Shown in pieces: positions 9,075 to 17,882 of a stretch of DNA of 64,000 bases. The first letter of the stretch is position 1. Every line of letters begins with the position of its first letter. The translations under genes were made by a program, and so were the position numbers. Source of the DNA: Pontibacter actiniarum. GTDB lineage: Bacteria > Bacteroidota > Bacteroidia > Cytophagales > Hymenobacteraceae. Under the pieces are notes generated by a model, which was given only the letters and a program-made list of their open reading frames with translations, was not told the DNA's origin and ran no database searches. Location of the stretch: NCBI RefSeq assembly GCF_003585765.1, contig NZ_CP021235.1:3348001-3412000 (forward strand), written 5' to 3'.

Positions 9075-12000
9075 ATGTTCAAAGAGATATTCCTTTTCGA
9101 GTTAAAGTACAGGCTAAAGCGGCCTGCGACTTACATATACTTCGGGCTGCTGTTCCTGATGGCGTTTTTGGCCATGCTGGGCTTAGCCGGTGCGTTTGGT
9201 GCCAGCGTGATTATCGGCGACGCCAGCGGCGGAAAAGTATACGCCAACTCCCCGTACCAGATCAACTGGATCGTGACGCTACTGAGTTGGTTTGGTGTGC
9301 TGATTACCTGCTCTATGATGGGTACGCCTATTTTCCGTGATTTTGAGCACAAGACACACTCGCTCTACTATACCACACCTATCTCCAAAGCAGGCTACCT
9401 GTTTGGCCGTTTCTGGGGATCTTTCCTGATTACGCTGTTGGTATTTACGGGCGTAGCTTTTGGCGCAATGGCAGGCACTATAATGCCATGGGTAGAGGCA
9501 GACAAAATTGGACCTTTTAACCTGATGTGGTACCTGCAGCCATTCCTAACGATCATCATTCCAAACCTACTGCTTACCGGAGCCATCTTCTTTACCCTTG
9601 CCACCCTTACCCGTAGCGCACTTTCCATTTATGTTGGCGGAGTGATTTTTCTGGTGCTTTATGGCGTGTCTAACAGCCTTACCGGCGATTTGGACAACGA
9701 GATGCTGGCAAACCTGTTGGACCCAATGGGTGCCTCGGCCATTTATTTTACACAACGCTACTGGACCACCGCAGAGCGAAACACGCTCATGCTGCCTTTC
9801 AGCGAGCATGTGCTCCTTAACCGCGCCCTCTGGACAGGTATAGGCCTGGCGCTACTGGCCTTCTGCTACTTCAGGTTCAGCTTCTCCTTCTCTAATGTGG
9901 GCATCAAGCTATTCCGTAAACGCAACAGCGAAGAGGCAGCCGGGGCATTTGTGCCATCGGAACGTTTACAGCTGCCTAAGGTACAGCAGAACTTCTCTTT
10001 TGACCTGAGCTTTAAGCAATACGTAAGGCTAAGCAAGCTGGAGTTCAAAGGCATTATCAAGAGTTTATACTTTATCGCCATTGCCGCAGCAGGTGTTATC
10101 TTCCTGTTTGTGTCGGGTGCGCAGATAGGTAAAATGTATGATACCAACTTCTTTCCGGTAACCTCAGAGGTAGTACAGATATTGAGCGGCACCTTTGCAC
10201 TGTTCTTTTTGATCATCATTACTTTTTATGCCGGAGAGCTGGTTTGGAGAGAGCGGGACAACCGCATGAATCAGATTTATGATGCGCTGCCTATTCCGAA
10301 CTGGGTGCCGTTTGCCTCTAAACTCACCGCTTTAGTGTTTGTGCAAGTGGCGCTGCTGGCTGTGATTATGGTTTGCGGAATGATCATCCAGGCCTCTAAA
10401 GGTTACTTTAACTTTGAACCGGGTGTGTACCTTAAAGGCCTGTTTGGTATACAGCTAATCGATTATGTACTGCTGTGTGTGCTGGCGATGCTGGTGCAGG
10501 TAATCGTGAACAACAAGTACTTGGGCCACTTCGTGATGGTGGTATACTACCTGCTCAACATCTTTAAGGGGCAGCTGGGCTTTGAGCACAATCTATACTC
10601 TTTCAACTCTGACCCTGGCATCACCTACTCAGCCATGAACGGCTACGGTCATTTTGTGTGGCCATATACGGTGTTCAAAATTTACTGGGCCGTGTTTGCG
10701 CTACTGCTGGCGGTGCTGGCAAATATGCTGTGGGTTCGTGGCTCTGAGTCGATGCTGAAGTGGCGCTTTAAGCTGGCGGCCCTGCAACTTAACCGCCCGA
10801 CAATGGCAGTTACCGGAGTAGGCTTAGCCATATTTATGGTAACGGGTGGCTATATCTTCTATAACACTAACATCCTGAACACCTACAAAACTTCTGATGA
10901 GCAGGAAGAGCAACAGGCCAATTTCGAGAAGACTTATAAGAAGTATGATGGTATTCCGCAGCCGCGCATTACGGATGTAAAACTCGACGTAGACATCTAC
11001 CCGAAAGAGCGTGCCTATGCTTTTGAAGGATATTTTTGGATGAAGAACAAGCACACGCAGCCAATAGACTCGGTACACCTGATGCTAAGTGACGAGGCTG
11101 AGGTGAAGCGATTGACTTTCTCCAAACAGGCTAAGCTGGTACTGGAAGATAAGGATAACGGTTATTACATCTACAAATTGGCACAGCCGCTACAGCCCGG
11201 CGACTCCATGCAGCTGAACATGGACCTGCTCTACGAAACTAAAGGCTTCCGAAACAGCGGCTCTAACACAGGCATTGTGTACAACGGTACTTTCATCAAC
11301 AGCGAATATCTGCCTAAAATCGGGTACCAATCTGGTATAGAGCTGAGCCAGGATGATGTGCGCAAAGAGTATGGCCTGGAGCCAAAACCACGTATGGCCG
11401 ATGTAGCCGACTCTGTGGCCCGCATGAACACCTACATCAGCAGCGAAGCCGATTGGATAAACTTCGAAGCTACCGTTAGCACCTCGCCTGACCAGATTGC
11501 CATTGCACCGGGTTACCTGCAGCGCGAGTGGACAAAAGGTGACCGCCGCTACTTCCATTACAAAATGGATGCGCCTATACTTAACTTCTACTCTTTCCTG
11601 TCGGCGGACTATGCTGTTAAAAAAGACAAGTGGGTAGGTAAAGACGGCAAAGAGGTAGCGATAGAAGTATACTACCACCCGGGCCACGACTACAACCTCG
11701 ACCGTATGATTAAGAGCGTGAAGAAGTCGCTGGATTACTTTACCACCAACTTCAGCCCTTACCAGCACCGCCAGGTGCGCATCCTGGAGTTCCCGGGCTA
11801 TGCATCGTTCGCGCAATCGTTCCCGAACACGATTCCATTCTCAGAGGCCATTGGTTTTATAGCTGATGTGGATGACAACAACCCAGAGGATATCGACTAC
11901 CCGTTCTATGTAACCTCGCACGAGGTGGCACACCAGTGGTGGGCGCACCAGGTAATTGGCGGGGATGTGCAGGGTTCGGTGCTGATGTCGGAAACCATGA

Positions 12001-12707
12001 GCCAGTACAGCGCCCTGATGGTGATGAAGCACGAGTATGGCGAAGATAAGATGAACAAGTTCCTGGAGTATGAGCTGAATTCATACTTGCTGGGCCGCAC
12101 AACGGAGCGCAAAAAGGAAATGCCGCTCTACCGTGTAGAGAACCAAGGCTACATCCACTACCGCAAAGGCAGTTTGGTAATGTATGCACTAGCCGACTAC
12201 ATCGGCGAGGACAAGCTAAACGCCGCCCTTAAAAAGTATGTGCAGCAGGTAGCTTTCCAGGAGGCACCTTATACCAATTCGCTGGAGTTTATGCAATACA
12301 TCCGCAGCGCCACCCCAGACTCGCTACAATACCTGGTAACGGATATGTTCGAGAACATAACCCTGTATGAGAATAAGGCTAATGACGCAAAGTATGAGAA
12401 ACTGAAGAACGGCAAGTATAAAGTAACACTTACTGTGGATGCCAAGAAACTTTATGCTGACAGCCTGGGCGTAGAAAGCGAAGCCAAGATGAATGACTGG
12501 ATAGACATCGGCGTAATAGCTCGCGAAAAAGTAGGCGAACACTGGCAGGACAAGCCGCTCTACATGAAAAAGCACAGGTTAAAGTCTGGCGAGAACAAGT
12601 TTGAGTTTGTAGTGGACCAAAAGCCCGACAAGGCCGGTATCGATCCTTACAACCTGCTGATAGACCGGAACCCGGATGACAATACAAAGACATTGGCGGC
12701 CAGTTAA
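9075..12707 (+). CDS. ABC-2 permease fused to an M1 family metallopeptidase
   Basis: 1210-residue fusion. The N-terminal half (about residues 1-590) has two blocks of roughly six membrane helices like an ABC-2 permease, starting FKEIFLFELKYRLKRP. The rest, beginning after a further helix near 580-600, is a peptidase M1 (aminopeptidase N-like) domain with the zinc motif HEVAHQWWAHQ near residue 948 and the third ligand Glu about 20 residues on (VLMSETMSQYSAL). This architecture is a known but poorly characterised family in Bacteroidota. It should work with the ATPase encoded just upstream. The peptidase probably faces outward, perhaps processing exported or imported peptides; substrate is unknown. 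The start lies just beyond the right inverted repeat. Confidence 0.9.
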   Translation: MFKEIFLFELKYRLKRPATYIYFGLLFLMAFLAMLGLAGAFGASVIIGDASGGKVYANSPYQINWIVTLLSWFGVLITCSMMGTPIFRDFEHKTHSLYYTTPISKAGYLFGRFWGSFLITLLVFTGVAFGAMAGTIMPWVEADKIGPFNLMWYLQPFLTIIIPNLLLTGAIFFTLATLTRSALSIYVGGVIFLVLYGVSNSLTGDLDNEMLANLLDPMGASAIYFTQRYWTTAERNTLMLPFSEHVLLNRALWTGIGLALLAFCYFRFSFSFSNVGIKLFRKRNSEEAAGAFVPSERLQLPKVQQNFSFDLSFKQYVRLSKLEFKGIIKSLYFIAIAAAGVIFLFVSGAQIGKMYDTNFFPVTSEVVQILSGTFALFFLIIITFYAGELVWRERDNRMNQIYDALPIPNWVPFASKLTALVFVQVALLAVIMVCGMIIQASKGYFNFEPGVYLKGLFGIQLIDYVLLCVLAMLVQVIVNNKYLGHFVMVVYYLLNIFKGQLGFEHNLYSFNSDPGITYSAMNGYGHFVWPYTVFKIYWAVFALLLAVLANMLWVRGSESMLKWRFKLAALQLNRPTMAVTGVGLAIFMVTGGYIFYNTNILNTYKTSDEQEEQQANFEKTYKKYDGIPQPRITDVKLDVDIYPKERAYAFEGYFWMKNKHTQPIDSVHLMLSDEAEVKRLTFSKQAKLVLEDKDNGYYIYKLAQPLQPGDSMQLNMDLLYETKGFRNSGSNTGIVYNGTFINSEYLPKIGYQSGIELSQDDVRKEYGLEPKPRMADVADSVARMNTYISSEADWINFEATVSTSPDQIAIAPGYLQREWTKGDRRYFHYKMDAPILNFYSFLSADYAVKKDKWVGKDGKEVAIEVYYHPGHDYNLDRMIKSVKKSLDYFTTNFSPYQHRQVRILEFPGYASFAQSFPNTIPFSEAIGFIADVDDNNPEDIDYPFYVTSHEVAHQWWAHQVIGGDVQGSVLMSETMSQYSALMVMKHEYGEDKMNKFLEYELNSYLLGRTTERKKEMPLYRVENQGYIHYRKGSLVMYALADYIGEDKLNAALKKYVQQVAFQEAPYTNSLEFMQYIRSATPDSLQYLVTDMFENITLYENKANDAKYEKLKNGKYKVTLTVDAKKLYADSLGVESEAKMNDWIDIGVIAREKVGEHWQDKPLYMKKHRLKSGENKFEFVVDQKPDKAGIDPYNLLIDRNPDDNTKTLAAS

Positions 12708-12774
12708 AAAGGTAACCCCGCCAAGTTAGGCACATAATTAAGGTGAGAGTTAAGTAGGTGCCCATCAAAATGCA

Positions 12775-12810
12775 GAAGCCATCCCCTTTCGAGGATGGCT
12801 TCTTTTATTT
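12775..12810. terminator. Terminator between convergent genes
   Basis: Ten-base stem GAAGCCATCC / GGATGGCTTC with loop CCTTTCGA, followed on the + strand by TTTTATTT. Serves the permease/peptidase gene; the minus-side tail is weaker. Confidence 0.8.
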
Positions 12811-12825
12811 CTGCACGTCCTGCTT

Positions 12826-13260
12826 TTACTTAAACAGCCCGCCGAGTCCTTTTCCCAGCTTGTCTTTGAGGCCTCCGCCTATCAGGCCGCCCAGCAAGTC
12901 GGTTTGGCTCACGTTGCCGGAGCTAACCTGGCCGCCTACTTTCTGCATGATAAAGTGGATCGCAAACGGCGCCACCTGTTTGGCAACGCTTTCTGGAATG
13001 CCTAAACGGCCCGTCAGGTCAGCAACATACTTGTTGATGACGTTATTGACCGCGCTGCTTTCGCCGGGGGCTTTGTTTCCTTTGAACACATCCATGATAC
13101 CGCCCAGGTCGCCGCTGGAGGCCCGCTGCTTCAGCTCGTCCGTCAGGTTCTCCTTCGCCAGGTCCACCGATTTGTTTGCCGTGTCAGGCTGTAAATTATA
13201 CTTGCTCTGGAGCTCGCCGGTCAGCTGCCCCTTTAAATTGTTTATTAAGTTCTCAATCAT
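12826..13260 (-). CDS. Uncharacterised small protein, DUF937/DUF2780-like
   Basis: 144-residue soluble protein with alternating helices and a glycine-rich tail (DLLGGLIGGGLKDKLGKGLGGLF). MIENLINNLKGQL is taken as the start because upstream codons are not protein-like and this is a typical beginning for such proteins. The helical repeats, a GDLGGIMDVFKG segment and the Gly/Leu-rich end resemble DUF937 and DUF2780 proteins, whose function is not established. Single gene, converging with the peptidase fusion. Family call is tentative. Confidence 0.7.
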   Translation of the reverse strand: MIENLINNLKGQLTGELQSKYNLQPDTANKSVDLAKENLTDELKQRASSGDLGGIMDVFKGNKAPGESSAVNNVINKYVADLTGRLGIPESVAKQVAPFAIHFIMQKVGGQVSSGNVSQTDLLGGLIGGGLKDKLGKGLGGLFK

Positions 13261-13427
13261 AGTATCTGCTTTTTGATGCTTTCTCACAAAGTTTACCTAC
13301 AAGTATAACGGAGATGCCAGCGGATAAGATATTTTTCGCTTAGGCGCTATTTGAGGCACAAGCGAGGCTGCTTTGGCGTAATTATTGCATCCATTGGGGA
13401 AACAGGACCTTTTTGCCCATAATTTTT

Positions 13428-13435
13428 TAGCTTTG
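13428..13435 (+). promoter_or_regulatory. Promoter -7 box for the secreted protein gene
   Basis: TAGCTTTG, exact TAnnTTTG match, 14 bases before the ATG at 13450. The leader would be very short. Confidence 0.5.
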
Positions 13436-13449
13436 CCGACACTTTACCT

Positions 13450-14004
13450 ATGAACATGCGATACTTAGCCTTCTTAGCCATTATTTTAATTGCCGGAGTT
13501 GCCTTTGCCCAGCCTAAACTGAAAAAGACCCAGATTAGCAAAGAGCTGAGCGTGATGCTGCCGCAGGACTTTACACCGATGCCAGATGATGGCATTGCCC
13601 GTAAATATCCGGCGTCTACCAAACCGCTTGCCGTGTACACCAGCCCTAATGGCCAGATAGACTTTAGCGTTACCCAAAAGAAATCGCAGTTTAAGGAGGC
13701 CGACCTGGACATGCTGCGTGAGTTTTACAAGGCAAACCTATTGGAAACCTTTACGCAGGTGGATTTTATCCGTCAGGAGGTAACGCAGGTAAAGGGCAAA
13801 AACTACCTGGTGTTTGAGTTCGTCAGCAAAATGGCCGATGAGCGCGGTGCCTCCAACCTGGCGCCGGTGCAGAAGTACAGCGTGGTGCAGTACACCATCA
13901 AAGGCGACCAGCTCTACATCTTTACCATGCACGTGCCCTTTATGCTCAAGAACGAGTGGCAGGACACAGCCCGCGAGATCATGGGCTCTATCAATATTAA
14001 GTAA
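13450..14004 (+). CDS. Secreted protein of unknown function
   Basis: 184 residues with a clear signal peptide (MRYLAFLAIILIAGVAFAQ, cut after Ala-Phe-Ala) and no further membrane helix, so periplasmic or outer-membrane associated. The mature part alternates beta-type segments (LAVYTSPNGQIDFSVTQ, KNYLVFEFVSK, YSVVQYTIKGDQLYIFTMHVP) and resembles the general shape of small periplasmic proteins in which a short C-terminal block (WQDTAREIMGSI) pairs with the sheet. I do not recognise a named family. ATG at 13450 or 13456 may be used. Single-gene unit with its own promoter box and strong terminator. Confidence 0.85.
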   Translation: MNMRYLAFLAIILIAGVAFAQPKLKKTQISKELSVMLPQDFTPMPDDGIARKYPASTKPLAVYTSPNGQIDFSVTQKKSQFKEADLDMLREFYKANLLETFTQVDFIRQEVTQVKGKNYLVFEFVSKMADERGASNLAPVQKYSVVQYTIKGDQLYIFTMHVPFMLKNEWQDTAREIMGSINIK

Positions 14005-14031
14005 ACACTACTACCTATCTATCTACTACTT

Positions 14032-14063
14032 AAAAGCCCCTCCCACTCGGAGGGGCTTTTTTT
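14032..14063 (+). terminator. Rho-independent terminator
   Basis: Perfect 12-base stem AAAAGCCCCTCC / GGAGGGGCTTTT, 5-base loop, then T tract to 14063. Confidence 0.92.
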
Positions 14064-14134
14064 ATCGGCCTGCCCCTGCCCTGCCCACCGGGTTTGCACT
14101 TGCTTTTTAGGCGCTTCGTGGCCATCTTTACTCT

Positions 14135-14593
14135 ATGGCAGCAGATTTTCTTTTATCGATCCACAGCGACGAGCATTTTATGCAGCAGGCGTACAAGCAG
14201 GCGCAGTACGCCTTTGAGGAGGGCGAGATTCCGATCGGAGCCGTAGTGGTGACCAACAACCGCATTATTGCCAAGGCCTACAACCAAACCGAAAAGCTGA
14301 ACGACGTAACGGCCCACGCCGAGATGCTCGCCCTGACGGCAGCGGCCGAGTACCTGGGCAATAAGTACTTAAACGACTGCACCCTCTACGTTACCGTGGA
14401 GCCATGCGTGATGTGCGCCGGGGCCAGCTACTGGGCACAGCTAAAGCGGGTGGTGTTCGGAACATCGGAGCCCAAGCGCGGTTATAGAAGGGTAGGCAAC
14501 CTGCTGCACCCCAAAACCGAAATGGTGAGCGGCATTATGGCCCAGGAGTGTGCCGAGCTGATGTCGTCTTTCTTTGCGGCTAAAAGAAATTAA
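14135..14593 (+). CDS. tadA: tRNA-specific adenosine deaminase
   Basis: 152-residue cytidine-deaminase-fold enzyme, expected to convert the wobble adenosine A34 of tRNA-Arg(ACG) to inosine. Zinc-binding signatures are AHAEMLAL (the His ligand and the proton-shuttling Glu) and VEPCVMCAG (two Cys ligands). EGEIPIGAVVV near the N-terminus and GASYWAQLKRVVFG after the second motif are typical of TadA rather than of free-base deaminases, though a guanine-deaminase-like role cannot be excluded. The start at 14135 gives a slightly extended N-terminus; translation could also begin at a later Met (QQAYKQ). The sodA promoter overlaps its 3' end. Confidence 0.9.
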   Translation: MAADFLLSIHSDEHFMQQAYKQAQYAFEEGEIPIGAVVVTNNRIIAKAYNQTEKLNDVTAHAEMLALTAAAEYLGNKYLNDCTLYVTVEPCVMCAGASYWAQLKRVVFGTSEPKRGYRRVGNLLHPKTEMVSGIMAQECAELMSSFFAAKRN

Positions 14594-14602
14594 CTAACTT
14601 TG
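14573..14602 (+). promoter_or_regulatory. Promoter for sodA
   Basis: TTTG at 14573-14576, 18-base gap, then TAACTTTG at 14595-14602 (exact -7 match). It overlaps the end of tadA and gives a leader of about 60 bases. Confidence 0.6.
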
Positions 14603-14671
14603 GCGGGACGTCGTAAACTTTGAACAAAGTATAAAAACGTAATATTTTCAACATAAAACATATATAAAACT

Positions 14672-15280
14672 ATGGCTTTCGAACTTCCGAAACTACCTTA
14701 CGCATACGATGCACTGGAACCACACATCGATGCGCGTACTATGGAAATCCATCATACCAAGCACCACCAGGCATATACTACCAACCTGAACAACGCCATC
14801 CAAGGCACTGAGCTGGAAGGTAAGTCTATCGAGGAAATCATGCGCAGCGTGAAAGAAGACAATAAGGCTGTTCGCAACAACGGTGGCGGTTACTACAACC
14901 ACAACCTGTTCTGGACGATCCTTTCTCCGAACGGTGGTGGCCAGCCATCTGGCGAGTTGGCAGACGCAATCAACTCTGCTTTCGGCTCTTTCGACCAGTT
15001 TAAAGAGAAATTCAACGCTGCTGCTGCTACTCGCTTCGGTTCAGGCTGGGCCTGGCTTTGCGTAAAAGACGGCAAGCTGGAAATCTGCTCTACTCCTAAC
15101 CAGGACAACAACCTGATGCCATTCGCAGAAGGCTGTGGCGGTCAGCCAATTCTTGGCCTGGACGTGTGGGAGCACGCTTATTACCTAAACTACCAAAACC
15201 GTCGCCCAGACTATATCAACGCTTTCTGGAACGTGGTAAACTGGGAGGAGGTAACGCGTCGCTACAACGAAGCGAAGTAG
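14672..15280 (+). CDS. sodA: Superoxide dismutase, Mn/Fe family
   Basis: 202-residue cytoplasmic enzyme that dismutates superoxide to oxygen and hydrogen peroxide. Metal ligands are His27 ([10 protein letters not shown]), His77 (YYNHNLFW), Asp164 and His168 ([10 protein letters not shown]). The active-site glutamine lies in [10 protein letters not shown] in the C-terminal half and the NNGGGYYNH segment has glycine where iron enzymes carry glutamine, which is the pattern of Mn-type enzymes; cambialistic use is possible. Codons look optimised (few rare codons), in keeping with high expression. Own promoter overlapping tadA, and its own terminator, so a single-gene unit. Confidence 0.97.
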   Translation: MAFELPKLPYAYDALEPHIDARTMEIHHTKHHQAYTTNLNNAIQGTELEGKSIEEIMRSVKEDNKAVRNNGGGYYNHNLFWTILSPNGGGQPSGELADAINSAFGSFDQFKEKFNAAAATRFGSGWAWLCVKDGKLEICSTPNQDNNLMPFAEGCGGQPILGLDVWEHAYYLNYQNRRPDYINAFWNVVNWEEVTRRYNEAK

Positions 15281-15342
15281 TCTTATTTTAGACGTTAGCT
15301 ATTAGACATAAGATGTAAGACTCTTGTGTCGAAATAAAGTAT

Positions 15343-15374
15343 AAAGCCCCGCCGGAAACGGTGGGGCTTTTTTG
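15343..15374 (+). terminator. Terminator after sodA
   Basis: Stem AAAGCCCCGCC / GGTGGGGCTTT (one G-T pair) with T tract. The A-run of the left arm overlaps a copy of the dispersed octamer at 15337-15344. Confidence 0.85.
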
Positions 15375-15443
15375 TTGGGAGCAAGTGTAATTTTAAAACA
15401 GCCCGGAAATTTGTAATATACATGGCCTAAGCTGAAAACAAAC

Positions 15444-17882
15444 ATGGAAATTACGCTGCTCCTCATACTTATTTTCGTCGTCGTCTGGTTCTCTCAACAC
15501 TTATCCGGCAAACTAGGGCAACAGAACTATGAGTTGCAGGATATGCGAAAGGAAATGCAACTACTGCGGGAGCAGCTGGAAAAGCAGGCTACTCCATCAG
15601 CCCCTCCTGCTACCAAACAAACAGAAACAGCAAAAGAGAGTGTGGAGGAAGTAAAGCGAAGCTTAAGGCCTACGCCTCCACCGCCAGCACCTACACCAGC
15701 TCCGGAGCCTGTGGTGCCAGAGCCAGTAGTTGAGCAGCCAGCACCTATGTTTGAGCCGGAGCCAATCGCTGCTTTCGAGGCTCCACAGGAACATAGTACC
15801 GCTCCCTCCATACCAAAGCTATCTTTCTTTCAGCGCAACCCTGATTGGGAGAAGTTTATCGGCGAGAACCTTATCAACAAACTAGGCATTGCCATATTGG
15901 TGCTGGGCATCGGCTTCTTCGTGAAATACGCCATAGACCAGGAATGGATAAATGAAGTAGGCCGTGTAGCCATTGGCATACTGGCTGGTGGACTGCTGCT
16001 GGGCATTGCGCACCGGCTGCGGAAACCTTACCAAGCCTTTAGCTCCGTGTTGATCGGTGGCGGTATGGCCGTGTTATACTTCACTATAGCTATTGCTTTT
16101 CATGAGTACGCCCTTTTCAGCCAAACAGTAGCGTTTATACTGATGGTAGGCATTACGGGCTTTACCATTTTCCTGTCGCTGGCCTATAACCGCATGGAGC
16201 TGGCCGTGCTGGCGCTTATCGGAGGCTTCGGCAGTCCGTTTATGGTGAGTACCGGCGAGGGCAACTATGCGGTACTCTTTACTTTTGTGCTGATCCTGAA
16301 TGTGGGCATCCTGGTGCTGGCTTACTTTAAGAAATGGAACCTGCTCAACATTATCGCCTACGTTTTCACGATTATACTTTATGGTGGCTGGCTAAGTACT
16401 AGAGTAGTAGGCGCACCCAACCCGCCATACTTCGGGGCCCTGCTTTTTGCCACGCTATTCTACCTGGTGTTCTTCCTCATGAACATCATCAACAACGTAA
16501 AAGAGCAGCGTCGCTTCACTGCCCCGGAAATCATGATGCTGCTGAGCAATACCTTCCTGTACTACTCAGCTGGCATGTTTGTATTACACAACATGGCAGA
16601 TGGTGCTTATAAAGGAGTGTTCACCCTTGTGCTGGCGGCGTTTAACTTTGTGTTTGCTTACCTGCTGTACAAGAATCCTAAAACTGACCGCAACCTGGTA
16701 TACCTGCTCATCGGGCTGGTGCTAACCTTCCTGAGCCTTACGGCACCTGTGCAGCTGGAGGGCAACTACATCACGCTCTTCTGGGCACTGGAGGCTGTGC
16801 TACTACTGTGGCTGTGGCAGAAATCTGGTATAAAGCTGATTCGGATAGCATCAGTGTTGGTGCTGGGCCTCATGTTGTTTAGCCTTGTCCTGGATTGGCG
16901 GCTTTACTCCTTTACTGATGTTGCTTTTGCCACTGTGCTTCCTGTTATTTTTAACAAGCTATTTATTACAGGGCTTGTAACGGTAGCGGCTCTGGCTGCC
17001 ACGAATTATTTGCTTAGGCAGGAACAGGAAGAGTCTTTTATCGGGTTTGACATCAGCACATACAAGAAAGCTGTTAAGGTTCTGCTTTTTGCTTTCCTGT
17101 ACCTGGTCCTGCTGTTGGAACTGAACTATCAGCTTTTACAGGCTACCACCACCTATGGCACCAGGGCATTTATACTTGGCGCATACAATTATTTATACTT
17201 ACTCGGCCTTGTGTACTGGAGCGTGCGTCAGCAAAACGCCAGCATTAAAAAAGGCATTGCGGCTGCAACGGCAATAAGCGTAGCAGTTTACCTGCTGGTA
17301 CTACACCCGCTGGTGTCCGACAGCCGAGATTTATACTTACTCGGCGCTTCCGGCACCCTTACCGGTTTCTGGTGGCATTACCTGCCCTTGCTGCTGGTTG
17401 TGCTTATACTTGGAGCGTTCCTTTACTTGGTTCAGGGGCTCTACGGCTACAGGCACAGGTTAGGCAAACTCAGCCTATGGTTTGCCAGCTTTGCCCTCGT
17501 GTTTCTGGCAAGTGCCGAGCTGGAGCACATAGCACTTCTATCTTCTTATGAAGGTGATGTGCCGTTGGAGGCGCAGCTCTCCCAGATCCGCAGGATAGGC
17601 TTTGCCATACTTTGGGGAGTAAGTTCTTTTGTGCTGATGATGATAGGCATGCAACGGAAGCTGAAAACGCTCCGGGTTATCTCGCTTACGCTGTTCTTCC
17701 TCACGCTGCTCAAGCTGTTTCTGTTCGATATCAGGGGTATTTCGGAAGGAGGCAAAATAGCAGCCTTTATCTGCCTTGGCGTGCTTTTGCTGGTGGTATC
17801 GTTTATGTACCAAAAGTTAAAGACTCTGATTTTAGAGGACGAGTCACATACTGAAAAGCCTGCGCCTGATGCTTCGCTGTAA
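15444..17882 (+). CDS. DUF2339 domain membrane protein
   Basis: 812 residues. One N-terminal helix (ITLLLILIFVVVWF) precedes a short coiled coil and a Pro/Ala/Glu-rich linker (about 55-120), then WEKFIGENLINKLGIAILVLG, a strong DUF2339 marker, and some two dozen hydrophobic helices to the C-terminus. The molecular function of the family is unknown; predicted inner membrane. The gene carries six copies of the dispersed octamer, the highest density in the window. It overlaps the next gene by 14 bases, so the two products are probably made together; the DUF2339/DUF3999 pairing recurs in other bacteria. Confidence 0.85.
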   Translation: MEITLLLILIFVVVWFSQHLSGKLGQQNYELQDMRKEMQLLREQLEKQATPSAPPATKQTETAKESVEEVKRSLRPTPPPPAPTPAPEPVVPEPVVEQPAPMFEPEPIAAFEAPQEHSTAPSIPKLSFFQRNPDWEKFIGENLINKLGIAILVLGIGFFVKYAIDQEWINEVGRVAIGILAGGLLLGIAHRLRKPYQAFSSVLIGGGMAVLYFTIAIAFHEYALFSQTVAFILMVGITGFTIFLSLAYNRMELAVLALIGGFGSPFMVSTGEGNYAVLFTFVLILNVGILVLAYFKKWNLLNIIAYVFTIILYGGWLSTRVVGAPNPPYFGALLFATLFYLVFFLMNIINNVKEQRRFTAPEIMMLLSNTFLYYSAGMFVLHNMADGAYKGVFTLVLAAFNFVFAYLLYKNPKTDRNLVYLLIGLVLTFLSLTAPVQLEGNYITLFWALEAVLLLWLWQKSGIKLIRIASVLVLGLMLFSLVLDWRLYSFTDVAFATVLPVIFNKLFITGLVTVAALAATNYLLRQEQEESFIGFDISTYKKAVKVLLFAFLYLVLLLELNYQLLQATTTYGTRAFILGAYNYLYLLGLVYWSVRQQNASIKKGIAAATAISVAVYLLVLHPLVSDSRDLYLLGASGTLTGFWWHYLPLLLVVLILGAFLYLVQGLYGYRHRLGKLSLWFASFALVFLASAELEHIALLSSYEGDVPLEAQLSQIRRIGFAILWGVSSFVLMMIGMQRKLKTLRVISLTLFFLTLLKLFLFDIRGISEGGKIAAFICLGVLLLVVSFMYQKLKTLILEDESHTEKPAPDASL

